From the NCBI GenBank assembly GCA_029264955.1, contig JARHYC010000010.1, forward strand, positions 1 through 64,000: a stretch of 64,000 bases of DNA, given 5' to 3'. This DNA is from Faecalibacterium sp. GTDB lineage: Bacteria > Bacillota > Clostridia > Oscillospirales > Ruminococcaceae. The notes under the pieces are model-generated. The model was not told the DNA's origin, did not search any database, and saw only the letters and a list, made by a program, of their open reading frames with translations. This document shows, piece by piece, positions 55,172-63,269 of the stretch (position 1 is the first letter of the stretch; every line of letters starts with the position of its first letter). The translations under genes were made by a program, and so were the position numbers.

Positions 55172-55348
55172 ATGGAAAAGAACAAGAATTCTGCATCGAA
55201 CAAGCGTACCACCCAGAGCACCAACAAGCACCCCAACCAGTATACTTCTTCCAACAGCAGTTCTGCCAAGAACAGCAGCTCCAACGTAAAGAGCGCCAGC
55301 GACAAGGCTTCTAACGCCAAATCCTCCAACGCAAAGAACTCCAAGTAA
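55172..55348 (+). CDS. short Ser/Asn/Lys-rich protein, unknown
   Basis: Predicted 58 residues of low complexity: repeated short units such as NKNSASNK, SSNSSSAK, SDKASNAK and SSNAKNSK, strongly basic and lacking hydrophobic helices. It is probably disordered. AAAGGAG lies 9 bases before the ATG at 55172, and a hairpin terminator follows 35 bases after the stop. No family is recognised. Confidence 0.6.
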   Translation: MEKNKNSASNKRTTQSTNKHPNQYTSSNSSSAKNSSSNVKSASDKASNAKSSNAKNSK

Positions 55349-55382
55349 ACGCTGACGGGCAAACGCCCATCACGCTTACCGC

Positions 55383-55434
55383 AAAAAGCCCGCTGCCCTT
55401 CGACGTGATGCACGCCGAAAAGCAGCGGGCTTTT
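55383..55434. terminator. bidirectional terminator
   Basis: AAAAGCCCGCTGC / GCAGCGGGCTTTT with a 25-base loop lies between the small basic-protein gene and mrnC. Confidence 0.82.
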
Positions 55435-55439
55435 CTGTG

Positions 55440-55889
55440 TTAGTTTTCGGTTTGTTTTGCTTCCGGCGCGTCCGGGTCAAACATCTGCCACATGGCATCA
55501 AACAGTTCCAGAATGCGCTGATTCTGACCAGACAGATACAGCCAGCCCAGCAGACATTCAAAGCCAGTGGATGCGCGATATTCTGCTGCGGTAGCGTGTT
55601 TTGCCACAGTGGCCTTGTTGGCATTGCGGCCACGCTTGAACCAGCTCACTTCATCTTCGGTGAGCATGGGCTCCAACAGCTTTTCTTCCTTATACTGGGC
55701 GCGGGCAGATACATACTTGACCTTGACCGCGTTCAGTGCGCCGGGGTGCAGTTTGCTGTGTGCCACCAGCCGGCGGCGCACCAGCAGTTCCAGTACGCCG
55801 TCGCCCACAAAAGCCAGCGAAAGCGGTGAAAGCTCCCGCAAATCCACAGCGTTCATCTCCGGCTTAGACAACAGGTATTCCTGTTCCAT
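55440..55889 (-). CDS. mrnC: mini-ribonuclease III
   Basis: Predicted 149 residues, an RNase III catalytic domain without a dsRNA-binding domain. The signature LSLAFVGDGVLELLVRRRL carries the catalytic Asp and Glu, and a second helix ATAAEYRASTGFECLLGWLYL matches the family. MrnC trims 23S rRNA precursor ends in Firmicutes. GGAGG precedes the ATG at 55889. It follows obg by 13 bases. Confidence 0.93.
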   Translation of the reverse strand: MEQEYLLSKPEMNAVDLRELSPLSLAFVGDGVLELLVRRRLVAHSKLHPGALNAVKVKYVSARAQYKEEKLLEPMLTEDEVSWFKRGRNANKATVAKHATAAEYRASTGFECLLGWLYLSGQNQRILELFDAMWQMFDPDAPEAKQTEN

Positions 55890-55902
55890 GCCTGTCGCCT
55901 CC

Positions 55903-57186
55903 TTAGAACACATAGTCGAACTGGTACTCGCCGATCAAGACGGTATCGTTCTCTTCGACGCCCAGCTTAACCAACTCGTCGAAGATGCCGCTCTCGCTCA
56001 ACTGGCGCTGGAAATACTGCAAGCTTTCGTAGTCGTCCACATTGCTGCCAGCCAGAATACGCTCCAGCCAAGGTGCCTGCACGTCCCAGACATGGTCCTC
56101 CACTTTGGTGATTTCAAATTTGCGGCCGCCCATGTTATTCTCCGGCTTGACATACTGTGCTTCAAACACAGGAATTACCGGGATATCCTTCAGGCGGTTG
56201 TAGACCAAGCCAGGCAGCTCACGCACACCCTGCATGGTTGCGGCAGAAATTGGCACAAAGGTCAGGCCCTGCTCTTCCACAAACCGGCGGAAATCCTCCA
56301 CCTGCTCGGGGGTTGCAATATCACATTTGTTGCCCACAACGATCTGGGGGCGCTCGGCCAATTCAGGGCTGAACTTTTCCAGTTCCTCGTTGATACGCGC
56401 AAAATCTTCTTTGGGGTCACGAGCTTCGCAGCCGGACACGTCCACCACATGCAGCAGCATACGGCAGCGCTCAACATGGCGCAGGAAATCGTGGCCCAGA
56501 CCAACACCGTCGCTTGCGCCTTCAATCAGGCCGGGGATGTCAGCGCAGACAAAGCTTGCGCCTTCATCGCAGCGCACCACGCCCAGTGTGGGTACCAGCG
56601 TGGTAAAGTGATAGTTTGCAATCTTGGGCTTTGCCGCACTGATCACAGAAATCAGGGTGGACTTGCCAACATTGGGGAAGCCAATCAGACCCACGTCTGC
56701 AATCAGCTTCAACTCTAGGGTAACGCGCATATCCTCACCGGGCAGACCGGGCTTTGCAAAGCGCGGGATCTGGCGGGTAGGCGTTGCGAAATGGGTGTTG
56801 CCCTTACCGCCGCGGCCGCCCTTGGCCACGACAACAGGCTTTTCGTCGGACAGGTCAGCAATGACCAGGCCGCTTTCGGCATCTTTGATGACAGTGCCGA
56901 CAGGAACCTTGATGATCAGATCATCGCCGTCTGCACCATGCATCTTACGGCCCATGCCGTTCTGGCCGTCTTTTGCGGTGTATTTACGCTTGTAGCGGAA
57001 ATCCATCAGGGTAGACAGGTTACGGTCTGCCACAAAGATGATATCGCCGCCATCGCCGCCATCGCCGCCATCGGGGCCGCCGGCTGCTACGAATTTTTCA
57101 CGATGAAACGTGACTGCACCGTCGCCACCCTTGCCCGCGTGGAGCCAAATGGTTGCGACGTCGATAAAATTGGTTTGTACTGCCAT
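55903..57186 (-). CDS. obg: GTPase Obg
   Basis: Predicted 427 residues in three parts: the glycine-rich Obg fold (about 1-158; GPDGGDGGDGGDI), the GTPase domain with G1 GFPNVGKS at 169-176, the ADIPGLIEGA switch and NKCD, and a C-terminal OCT domain to residue 427. Obg acts in 50S ribosome maturation and stress response. GGAGG precedes the ATG. It follows rpmA after a terminator hairpin, so it may also be read through or have a weak own promoter. Confidence 0.96.
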   Translation of the reverse strand: MAVQTNFIDVATIWLHAGKGGDGAVTFHREKFVAAGGPDGGDGGDGGDIIFVADRNLSTLMDFRYKRKYTAKDGQNGMGRKMHGADGDDLIIKVPVGTVIKDAESGLVIADLSDEKPVVVAKGGRGGKGNTHFATPTRQIPRFAKPGLPGEDMRVTLELKLIADVGLIGFPNVGKSTLISVISAAKPKIANYHFTTLVPTLGVVRCDEGASFVCADIPGLIEGASDGVGLGHDFLRHVERCRMLLHVVDVSGCEARDPKEDFARINEELEKFSPELAERPQIVVGNKCDIATPEQVEDFRRFVEEQGLTFVPISAATMQGVRELPGLVYNRLKDIPVIPVFEAQYVKPENNMGGRKFEITKVEDHVWDVQAPWLERILAGSNVDDYESLQYFQRQLSESGIFDELVKLGVEENDTVLIGEYQFDYVF

Positions 57187-57213
57187 TTTGGATACCTCCG
57201 CGCATAGTATTCA

Positions 57214-57244
57214 CAAAAAAGAGCCGGACCAAACGGCCCGGCTC
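57214..57244 (-). terminator. terminator or attenuator between rpmA and obg
   Basis: On the minus strand GAGCCGGG / CCGGCTC pairs around a short loop and is followed by TTTTTT. Confidence 0.8.
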
Positions 57245-57271
57245 CGCGGTTTTGCAGTTTTCTCGCAAGAA

Positions 57272-57523
57272 TTACTGCTCAACGCAGCACTTCTTGCCGG
57301 TCTTGCCGACGCGCTTGAAACGAACAGTGCCGTCGACCAGAGCGAACAGAGTGTCGTCGCTGCCGATGCCCACGTTCTCACCCGGATGAATGTGGGTGCC
57401 ACGCTGGCGGACCAGAATGTTGCCGGCCAGAACGAACTGACCATCAGCGCGCTTCACGCCCAGACGCTGAGCTGCGGAGTCGCGACCGTTCTTAGTAGAA
57501 CCTACGCCTTTCTTATGTGCCAT
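57272..57523 (-). CDS. rpmA: 50S ribosomal protein L27
   Basis: Predicted 83 residues. It opens directly with [15 protein letters not shown], the mature N-terminus that reaches the peptidyl-transferase site. The Firmicutes-type extension that is cut off by the Prp protease is absent, and no prp gene lies between rplU and rpmA (only 14 bases separate them). GGAGG precedes the ATG. Confidence 0.97.
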   Translation of the reverse strand: MAHKKGVGSTKNGRDSAAQRLGVKRADGQFVLAGNILVRQRGTHIHPGENVGIGSDDTLFALVDGTVRFKRVGKTGKKCCVEQ

Positions 57524-57537
57524 TGTGCATACCCTCC

Positions 57538-57849
57538 TTACGCGTTGATAGTGGTGATCTCAACCTTCGTGTACGGCTGGCGGTGGCCCATACGGCGTGC
57601 GCTATGCTTCTTTGCACGATAGGTGATGATGTTCAGCTTCTTGCCCTTGCCATTCTTGATGACCTTAGCAGAAACGGTTGCGCCCTCAACAGTGGGGGTG
57701 CCAACCTTGACAGAGCCTTCCTCGCCAACTGCCAGGACCTTGTCGAACTTCACTTCGGAGTCAGCCTCGACGTCCAGCTTCTCGATGTAGAGAACGTCGC
57801 CCTGCTCCACGCGGTACTGCTTACCGCCGGTAACGATGATTGCGTACAT
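57538..57849 (-). CDS. rplU: 50S ribosomal protein L21
   Basis: Predicted 103 residues: [18 protein letters not shown] start, [14 protein letters not shown] in the middle and [15 protein letters not shown] near the end are all typical. AAAAGGAATG precedes the ATG at 57849; the frame upstream belongs to the leader. It heads the rplU-rpmA transcript. Confidence 0.97.
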   Translation of the reverse strand: MYAIIVTGGKQYRVEQGDVLYIEKLDVEADSEVKFDKVLAVGEEGSVKVGTPTVEGATVSAKVIKNGKGKKLNIITYRAKKHSARRMGHRQPYTKVEITTINA

Positions 57850-57933
57850 AGTATCATTCCTTTTATATAGTACTCGCTGGTCAGTAAGGGCAGGCTGTTG
57901 TTGCAAGCCATTTTGTTGCCCACACCATGCGGC
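57850..57933 (-). promoter_or_regulatory. rplU 5' leader, possible L21 leader element
   Basis: About 85 bases lie between the predicted transcription start and the rplU ribosome site. On the minus strand it carries CCGCATGGTGTGGGCAAC, which could fold into a structured leader of the kind known upstream of rplU in Firmicutes. Assignment to that RNA family is by position only. Confidence 0.4.
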
Positions 57934-57939
57934 TTAAAT

Positions 57940-57968
57940 ATTATAACAAAGCAAACCTGCGAATGCAA
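57940..57968 (-). promoter_or_regulatory. sigma-A promoter of rplU-rpmA
   Basis: Minus-strand TTGCAT and TATAAT are separated by 17 bases. Confidence 0.75.
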
Positions 57969-58006
57969 GGGGTTTTTTCGCATTTTCGAAATATTTTTGA
58001 TATTTT

Positions 58007-58573
58007 TTAGTGGATCAGAACCTGCGGATGCTGTTTTGCATCCAGCCAGCCCAGAACTTTCAGCATGACCGCTTCTTCCATTGCTACGCAGCCATGCGTA
58101 TAGGGCAAATCACCCTTGCAATGGATGAAAATTGCACTCCCCCGCCCCGGCGTGATGGGGTCTGTATTGTACTCTACTACCAGACCATAGTGATAATGCA
58201 CGGGCATCTGGTCCATTTTTTCGCCGCTGGTAAAGCCGTCCTTGCCGTCCGCTTCGACCCACTGGTTATACAACGGCGATTCTGCGTCGTCCACCCACCA
58301 GCTGCGGGGACCAATCGTGCGGCAGGGATAGGCAAACGGCACCGTTTCTTCGGTAGAAAATGCGGTACCTAACGGGTACAAGCCCAAAGGCGAAGCCATG
58401 TCACCTTCCACATGATGGTCACTCACGCCGTTTTTACCAATGTAAACCGGCGCTGTCAACACCTGTGCCCACAAACCATCTACACCTTTTTCGCAGCACA
58501 CCAGCTGACCTTCCGCGCCGCTGATCTGCTTGACCAGCAAAAGCTGTCCACAATCCAAACCCTGCATTTTCAT
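58007..58573 (-). CDS. L,D-transpeptidase (YkuD) domain protein
   Basis: Predicted 188 residues. The YkuD active site is visible as FIHCKG with His151 and YTHGCVAM with catalytic Cys162. YkuD enzymes form 3-3 peptidoglycan cross-links or attach proteins. No signal peptide or membrane helix is seen, which is odd for a wall enzyme; it may be exported another way or act on a cytosolic substrate. It follows folD by 12 bases. Confidence 0.83.
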   Translation of the reverse strand: MKMQGLDCGQLLLVKQISGAEGQLVCCEKGVDGLWAQVLTAPVYIGKNGVSDHHVEGDMASPLGLYPLGTAFSTEETVPFAYPCRTIGPRSWWVDDAESPLYNQWVEADGKDGFTSGEKMDQMPVHYHYGLVVEYNTDPITPGRGSAIFIHCKGDLPYTHGCVAMEEAVMLKVLGWLDAKQHPQVLIH

Positions 58574-58585
58574 CGCTCCTATCTG

Positions 58586-59443
58586 TTACAGCAGACCATT
58601 TTGCAGCCGTGCCGCAGTGACGGTATTTTCCAACAGCATTGCACGGGTCATCAGCCCTGCGCCGCCGGGCACAGGACTGATCCAGCCAGCCTTTTCGGCC
58701 GCGGATAGAAAATCCACATCACCGCACAGCTTGCCCTCCGCATTGCGGTTAATACCCACGTCCACTACCAGTGCGCCAGGTTTAATCATATCTGCTGTCA
58801 CAAAGCCAGCCTTGCCTACAGCGGCAACCAGAATATCTGCCTGTGCGCAGATTTCTTTCAGGTTTTCGGTTTTGCTGTGGCAGATGGTGACAGTACAATC
58901 CTCTGCCAGAAGCAGCAATGCGGCGGGCTTGCCCACGATATTGCTGCGCCCCAGCACGACAGCGTGCTTGCCAGCCAGCGGAACACCGGTACTCTTCAGC
59001 ATTTCAACCACACCCTGCGGTGTGCAGGGCACAAAACAAGGCTCGCCAATCAGCAGACGGCCTGCGCTTTCTGCGGTAAAACCGTCCACATCCTTTTCCG
59101 GCGGAATCGCCGCAATGATGCGATCCTCGTCGATTTGGGCAGGCAGCGGCAGCTGAACCAGAATACCATGAACCGTCTTATCCTCTGCCAAATCCTGAAT
59201 CACAGCCAGAAGTTCTGCTTCCGAAGTGTTTTCGGGCAGACGAACCGTGCGATTTACGATATCACACTCGTTGCAATCCCGCTCTTTGCCGCGAACATAA
59301 GTTGCGGAAGCCGGGTTTTCCCCCACCAGAACCACCGCCAGACAAGGCAGAATGCCTTTTTCCTGCAATGCAGCGACCTGCGCCTTTACGTTTTCCTTAA
59401 CCTTTGCAGCCAGAACTTTTCCCTCTATAATGTTTGCGCTCAC
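58586..59443 (-). CDS. folD: methylenetetrahydrofolate dehydrogenase/cyclohydrolase
   Basis: Predicted 285 residues. FolD interconverts methylene-, methenyl- and formyl-tetrahydrofolate. Catalytic Lys is in SATYVRGKERD, followed by GILVQLPLP and the NADP site VLGRSNIVGKPAALLL, and the end has PVPGGAGLMTRAMLLENTV. Start is GTG with GGAGGAAAA upstream. A promoter lies just before it. Confidence 0.96.
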   Translation of the reverse strand: MSANIIEGKVLAAKVKENVKAQVAALQEKGILPCLAVVLVGENPASATYVRGKERDCNECDIVNRTVRLPENTSEAELLAVIQDLAEDKTVHGILVQLPLPAQIDEDRIIAAIPPEKDVDGFTAESAGRLLIGEPCFVPCTPQGVVEMLKSTGVPLAGKHAVVLGRSNIVGKPAALLLLAEDCTVTICHSKTENLKEICAQADILVAAVGKAGFVTADMIKPGALVVDVGINRNAEGKLCGDVDFLSAAEKAGWISPVPGGAGLMTRAMLLENTVTAARLQNGLL

Positions 59444-59480
59444 AGGCGTTTTCCTCCGTTTTTTACTTTTCCTTTTTCAA

Positions 59481-59509
59481 AATCTATCATACACAGCTAT
59501 AAAATGCAA
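59481..59509 (-). promoter_or_regulatory. promoter of folD
   Basis: Minus-strand TTGCAT and TAGATT with a 17-base spacer, between the lgt terminator and folD. Confidence 0.5.
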
Positions 59510-59512
59510 CAG

Positions 59513-59545
59513 AAAAGACGCCCTGTTTTTGCGCAAGGCGTCTTT
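59513..59545 (-). terminator. terminator after lgt
   Basis: AAAGACGCC / GGCGTCTTTTCT hairpin on the minus strand directly after lgt. Confidence 0.78.
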
Positions 59546-59562
59546 ATGCGAATCCATATGGA

Positions 59563-60621
59563 TTACTCCTGCGGTGCGTCAGATTGGGCTTTTACCTGTT
59601 CTTCCAGCTGGGTGCGAACCTCCGCATTGAATTTTCGGGTTTTTTCCACATATTCCTTATGGGATGCACCTACAGGCAGAGTTGCAACAAAAGCAATCGG
59701 ACCATCCAGCGGGTGCTTCTTCATATAAGATAAGTTGTCGCTGTTGATTGCCAGCGCTACCTGCATGGGCTGGGTATCCTTATACTTGCGGGTCAGGTAA
59801 ACTTCCAGTGCCAGAGCAGCGACCACGGTTACCGCAGCAAACAGCTGAGAAGCACGCAGGTTCAGGCTGGGTACCAGCAGCAGACTGTCGGTACGCAGGC
59901 CCTCGATCCAGAAACGACCCAGACCGTACCAGATGGCGTAGCGCAGCGCAATATCGCCGTTGAACTTACGCTTCTTGAAGTACAGAGCCAGCAGGATAAA
60001 GCCAACCAGACACCACAGACTCTCGTACAGGAAGGTAGGATGCACCGGCATAGTGGGGTCAACTGTCATGCCGCTGGGCAGCGTAACCACGCTGCTCTCC
60101 AGATACTGGCGCGTTTTTTCGCTGTACATACCCCAAGGCAGCGTAGTATTGTAACCGAACGCTTCCTGATTGACAAAGTTACCCCAACGCCCCAGACACT
60201 GACCAATCAAAAAGCCGATGGATGCCAAATCACAGGTGGCAAGAATGGGAATCTTGCGCCACTTACAGGCCAAACCGCCAAAAACGAATGCACCGATGAT
60301 AGCACCGTAAATGGCAATGCCGCCCTGCCGAATATCAATCATATCCCAAATGCTGTCATAGCCATAGGGCGACATCACAACGTAGTAAATACGCGCACAG
60401 ACAATCGCCATCACTGTGCCAAAGCAAACTACATCCAGCAGGCGATCAGAATCCACACCGAACTCTACTGCATGATAGAAACACCACATGACTGCCAGCA
60501 AAAGACCTGTGGCAATCAAAAGACCATACCAGTACACATCCAGATTTCCGATGGAGAAAGCCACACGGTTCAGATTGAACGCCAGCCCCATCCCCGGAAA
60601 GCTAACAACATATTCGTTCAT
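59563..60621 (-). CDS. lgt: prolipoprotein diacylglyceryl transferase
   Basis: Predicted 352 residues with about seven membrane segments. Lgt adds diacylglycerol to the lipobox Cys of lipoproteins. The signature is visible as GRWGNFVNQEAFG, with IYGAIIGAF before it and RFWIEGLRTD after it. The soluble C-terminal tail of about 60 residues is longer than in E. coli. It follows the M16 peptidase gene by 15 bases. It would modify the exported reductase at 41.4 kb, among others. Confidence 0.96.
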   Translation of the reverse strand: MNEYVVSFPGMGLAFNLNRVAFSIGNLDVYWYGLLIATGLLLAVMWCFYHAVEFGVDSDRLLDVVCFGTVMAIVCARIYYVVMSPYGYDSIWDMIDIRQGGIAIYGAIIGAFVFGGLACKWRKIPILATCDLASIGFLIGQCLGRWGNFVNQEAFGYNTTLPWGMYSEKTRQYLESSVVTLPSGMTVDPTMPVHPTFLYESLWCLVGFILLALYFKKRKFNGDIALRYAIWYGLGRFWIEGLRTDSLLLVPSLNLRASQLFAAVTVVAALALEVYLTRKYKDTQPMQVALAINSDNLSYMKKHPLDGPIAFVATLPVGASHKEYVEKTRKFNAEVRTQLEEQVKAQSDAPQE

Positions 60622-60636
60622 TTTCCTTGCGCCCCC

Positions 60637-61941
60637 TTATTCTTCGTCTTCAGAATCAGCCGAACCGTCGGGCAGAATGTGCAGCACCGCCATACGGTCG
60701 GTGGAATACAACTCCTGCATGGCTGCGTTGGCATCCTCTACCCGCAAGCCGGCCAGCATTTCGATTTGCTGTGCCACCGAACGGCCTGTCAGGGCAAAGT
60801 CAGCAATCTGGCTGGCGGAATCCTCGGCGTTTTCCAGATTTTCAATGAGCGTACCGTACTTCTGGTTCTTACACAGGGTGAAGATTTCCGGGTCTACACC
60901 TTCACGGCGCACACGCTCGATTTCTTCCAGCAGCATTTTCTGTACCAGCTCCGGCTGGCTGCTTTCGCCTGTGAACATAGTGCAGCAGCAGCCGTCCACA
61001 CGCAGCACTTCGCCATCAAAACCCGGATTGACCAATCCTGCATCGTACAAGCGACGATACAAGGGCGACATCCCGCCGCAGATCGCGTCACAGATAATGC
61101 CATACAGTACTTCGGTGGATTCATCATCAGGAGCCAACGGCTTTTCCTTAAAACCGATACCAAAAGCTGGCTTTGCAATCGCCATCGTTTCCGTGCGCAG
61201 CGGTTCCACAACAGTCATGGGTTCTTCTTCCCACAAGCGCTGCACCTTTTCCGGCACAACAGCGGGCTTCATCAGACCCGCACGCTCGCAGGCAGCCAGC
61301 ACCTGCTCCATACTTGTATTACCGGCAACCGCCAGCACCATATTATTCGGCGCATAGAATGCCTTGCAGCAGTCATACAGCATTTCTGGCGTAATTTCCG
61401 CAATGCTCTCGCAGGTGCCTGCGATGTCGCTGCGAATAGGGTGTTTGTGATACATCTGCTCGCACAGACCCGTAATCAAACGCCAGTCCGGGCTATCATC
61501 GTACATCTTGATTTCCTGACCAATGATGCCCTGCTCTTTGTCGATGGTTTCCTTGGTAAAGTACGGATGACCTACCATGTTCAGCAGTACGTCCAGACTT
61601 TCGTCCAGCATATCCGTTGCGGTGAAAATATAACAGGTACGGTCAAAACTGGTGAAGGCGTTTGCGTTTGCGCCGGTCTTTGCGTACTTGGCAAATGCAT
61701 CGCCGTCCTCATCCTCGAACATTTTATGTTCCAGAAAGTGCGCTACGCCTGCGGGCAAATCCACGATTTTATCGCCTAGACGGAACTTCAAATCGATCGA
61801 GCCGAACTTAGTAGCATAAACGGCGTGGGTGCAGGAATAGCCCGGCATGGGGCGCACAATTACCGTCAAACCGGAGGGCAAAACCTTCCATTCATCCTTT
61901 GCGGCAGCCACGGCGGCTGCATTTTTTACGGTATCAGCCAT
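60637..61941 (-). CDS. M16 family zinc peptidase (YmfH-like, active partner)
   Basis: Predicted 434 residues. The inverted zinc motif HFLEH is at 68-72 in AGVAHFLEHKMFED, with the distal Glu expected about 70 residues later. Two M16 half-domains are present. Its neighbour lacks the motif, so the two should form an active/inactive pair, as YmfF/YmfH do in B. subtilis. AGGAGGAG precedes the ATG, which overlaps the neighbour by 8 bases. Confidence 0.92.
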   Translation of the reverse strand: MADTVKNAAAVAAAKDEWKVLPSGLTVIVRPMPGYSCTHAVYATKFGSIDLKFRLGDKIVDLPAGVAHFLEHKMFEDEDGDAFAKYAKTGANANAFTSFDRTCYIFTATDMLDESLDVLLNMVGHPYFTKETIDKEQGIIGQEIKMYDDSPDWRLITGLCEQMYHKHPIRSDIAGTCESIAEITPEMLYDCCKAFYAPNNMVLAVAGNTSMEQVLAACERAGLMKPAVVPEKVQRLWEEEPMTVVEPLRTETMAIAKPAFGIGFKEKPLAPDDESTEVLYGIICDAICGGMSPLYRRLYDAGLVNPGFDGEVLRVDGCCCTMFTGESSQPELVQKMLLEEIERVRREGVDPEIFTLCKNQKYGTLIENLENAEDSASQIADFALTGRSVAQQIEMLAGLRVEDANAAMQELYSTDRMAVLHILPDGSADSEDEE

Positions 61942-63214
61942 GGTTCTCCTCCTTGTTGGTAAGCAGATAACTGACGGAAAGGTGGAACCGCTTCAGCACA
62001 TCCCGCACATCGTCTTTGGTGACTTGGAGCATCTTTTCCCGCTCCTGCGCAGGTGTATGGATGCCTGCACCACGCCAAATCTGCATGGCGTACCAGGATT
62101 CAATGCCGCTGATGGAATCTTCCACGCTGTCAAAACCAGACAGCAAACCGCGGCGGCAGTCCTCCAGTTCTTCATCGCTGATAGGACCATCGCACAAATC
62201 CGACAGCTCTTTCAGGATAGCCGCTTCTGCCTTTTCTGCATTGGCAGGTTCTACACCGCTGTTAACGGACATACTGCCTGTAAAGGTCTGGAAAGAAGAA
62301 GAACAATAGTAGCAGATGTGCATTTTCTCACGCACATTTAAGAATAAGCGGCTGGTTACACTGCCGCCAAACAGCGACATTGCCAGGCGGTACGCCTGCA
62401 GCTCGTCCAGATTTACCGGGCGGTCCATAGCGAACATCATACACAGCTTTGCCTGCACCATATCAAAATGCTCGGCAAAGTGCTTGACAGGCTGTACTGG
62501 GATATTCACAAAGGGAGCCAGCGGCCGGGGTGCACGGTCAATGGCTGCCAGCTCCTGTTTCAGCGCATCCAGCACGACGGCTTCGTTTTCGTCGTCAATG
62601 CCGAACAGCATCAGCTCGATTTGCGCAGTTTGCAGCATTTCCTGATAGGCCGCCAGCAAGGTCTGTGGGGTCTGGCTGTCCACCTCTTCCAGATAGCCGC
62701 CCTGACGGATGGCTGCCGGGGTATCCTTGTAGAATTCACGCTGTGCTGCACGGGCGCAGTAAATGCGCTTTTCGTTGATTTCATTTTCCAGATTGCGGCG
62801 CAGCATGGTCTTTTCGATTTCCACTTCGCCCGGGTCGAATGCGCCATCCACAAAGTATGGATGGAATGCTTCATCCAGCACCAACTGGGCATAGGCGCTG
62901 GTCAGCTTTTCACCTTCCAGTGCGAACGCATCCTTGATGCCGGTGACGCTGATACACAAATTATGGTTTGCACCAACCGCACGGCTGTCCACCGTCAGGT
63001 CTGCACCATACAGACGCGCCAGCTTCTTGGTCATTTCGGTCATATCCGGGCAGGATGCGCAGCCGCGCTCCATCACCAGCGGCAGCAGCGCGTGCGCCGT
63101 AGCAGTCTCCCGCTTTGCCGGGAAAGTAAAATGCAGACTGAGGCGGCAGCGGTTGAATTTTTCCGCTGCGATGCGTGTCACATACACGCCGGGCAAAAGT
63201 TCTTTTCGTTCCAA
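61934..63214 (-). CDS. M16 family peptidase-like protein (YmfF-like, no zinc motif)
   Basis: Predicted 426 residues with M16 folds. Where active members carry HxxEH, this protein reads ALLPLVMERGCASCPD, so it is probably not catalytic and instead supports the downstream partner. Start is TTG with AGGAGG 7 bases upstream. It overlaps the next gene, which fits a fixed two-subunit ratio. Confidence 0.9.
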   Translation of the reverse strand: MERKELLPGVYVTRIAAEKFNRCRLSLHFTFPAKRETATAHALLPLVMERGCASCPDMTEMTKKLARLYGADLTVDSRAVGANHNLCISVTGIKDAFALEGEKLTSAYAQLVLDEAFHPYFVDGAFDPGEVEIEKTMLRRNLENEINEKRIYCARAAQREFYKDTPAAIRQGGYLEEVDSQTPQTLLAAYQEMLQTAQIELMLFGIDDENEAVVLDALKQELAAIDRAPRPLAPFVNIPVQPVKHFAEHFDMVQAKLCMMFAMDRPVNLDELQAYRLAMSLFGGSVTSRLFLNVREKMHICYYCSSSFQTFTGSMSVNSGVEPANAEKAEAAILKELSDLCDGPISDEELEDCRRGLLSGFDSVEDSISGIESWYAMQIWRGAGIHTPAQEREKMLQVTKDDVRDVLKRFHLSVSYLLTNKEENHG

Positions 63215-63269
63215 GTTCAGTCCTCCTAATATCTACGATTCTGCACGCAGAGCCGGAAAATCCGGTTCT

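Noticed and set aside
60040..61779. Very long plus-strand frame opposite lgt and the M16 gene
   Set aside because: It spans two unrelated conserved genes on the other strand and has no protein-like features.
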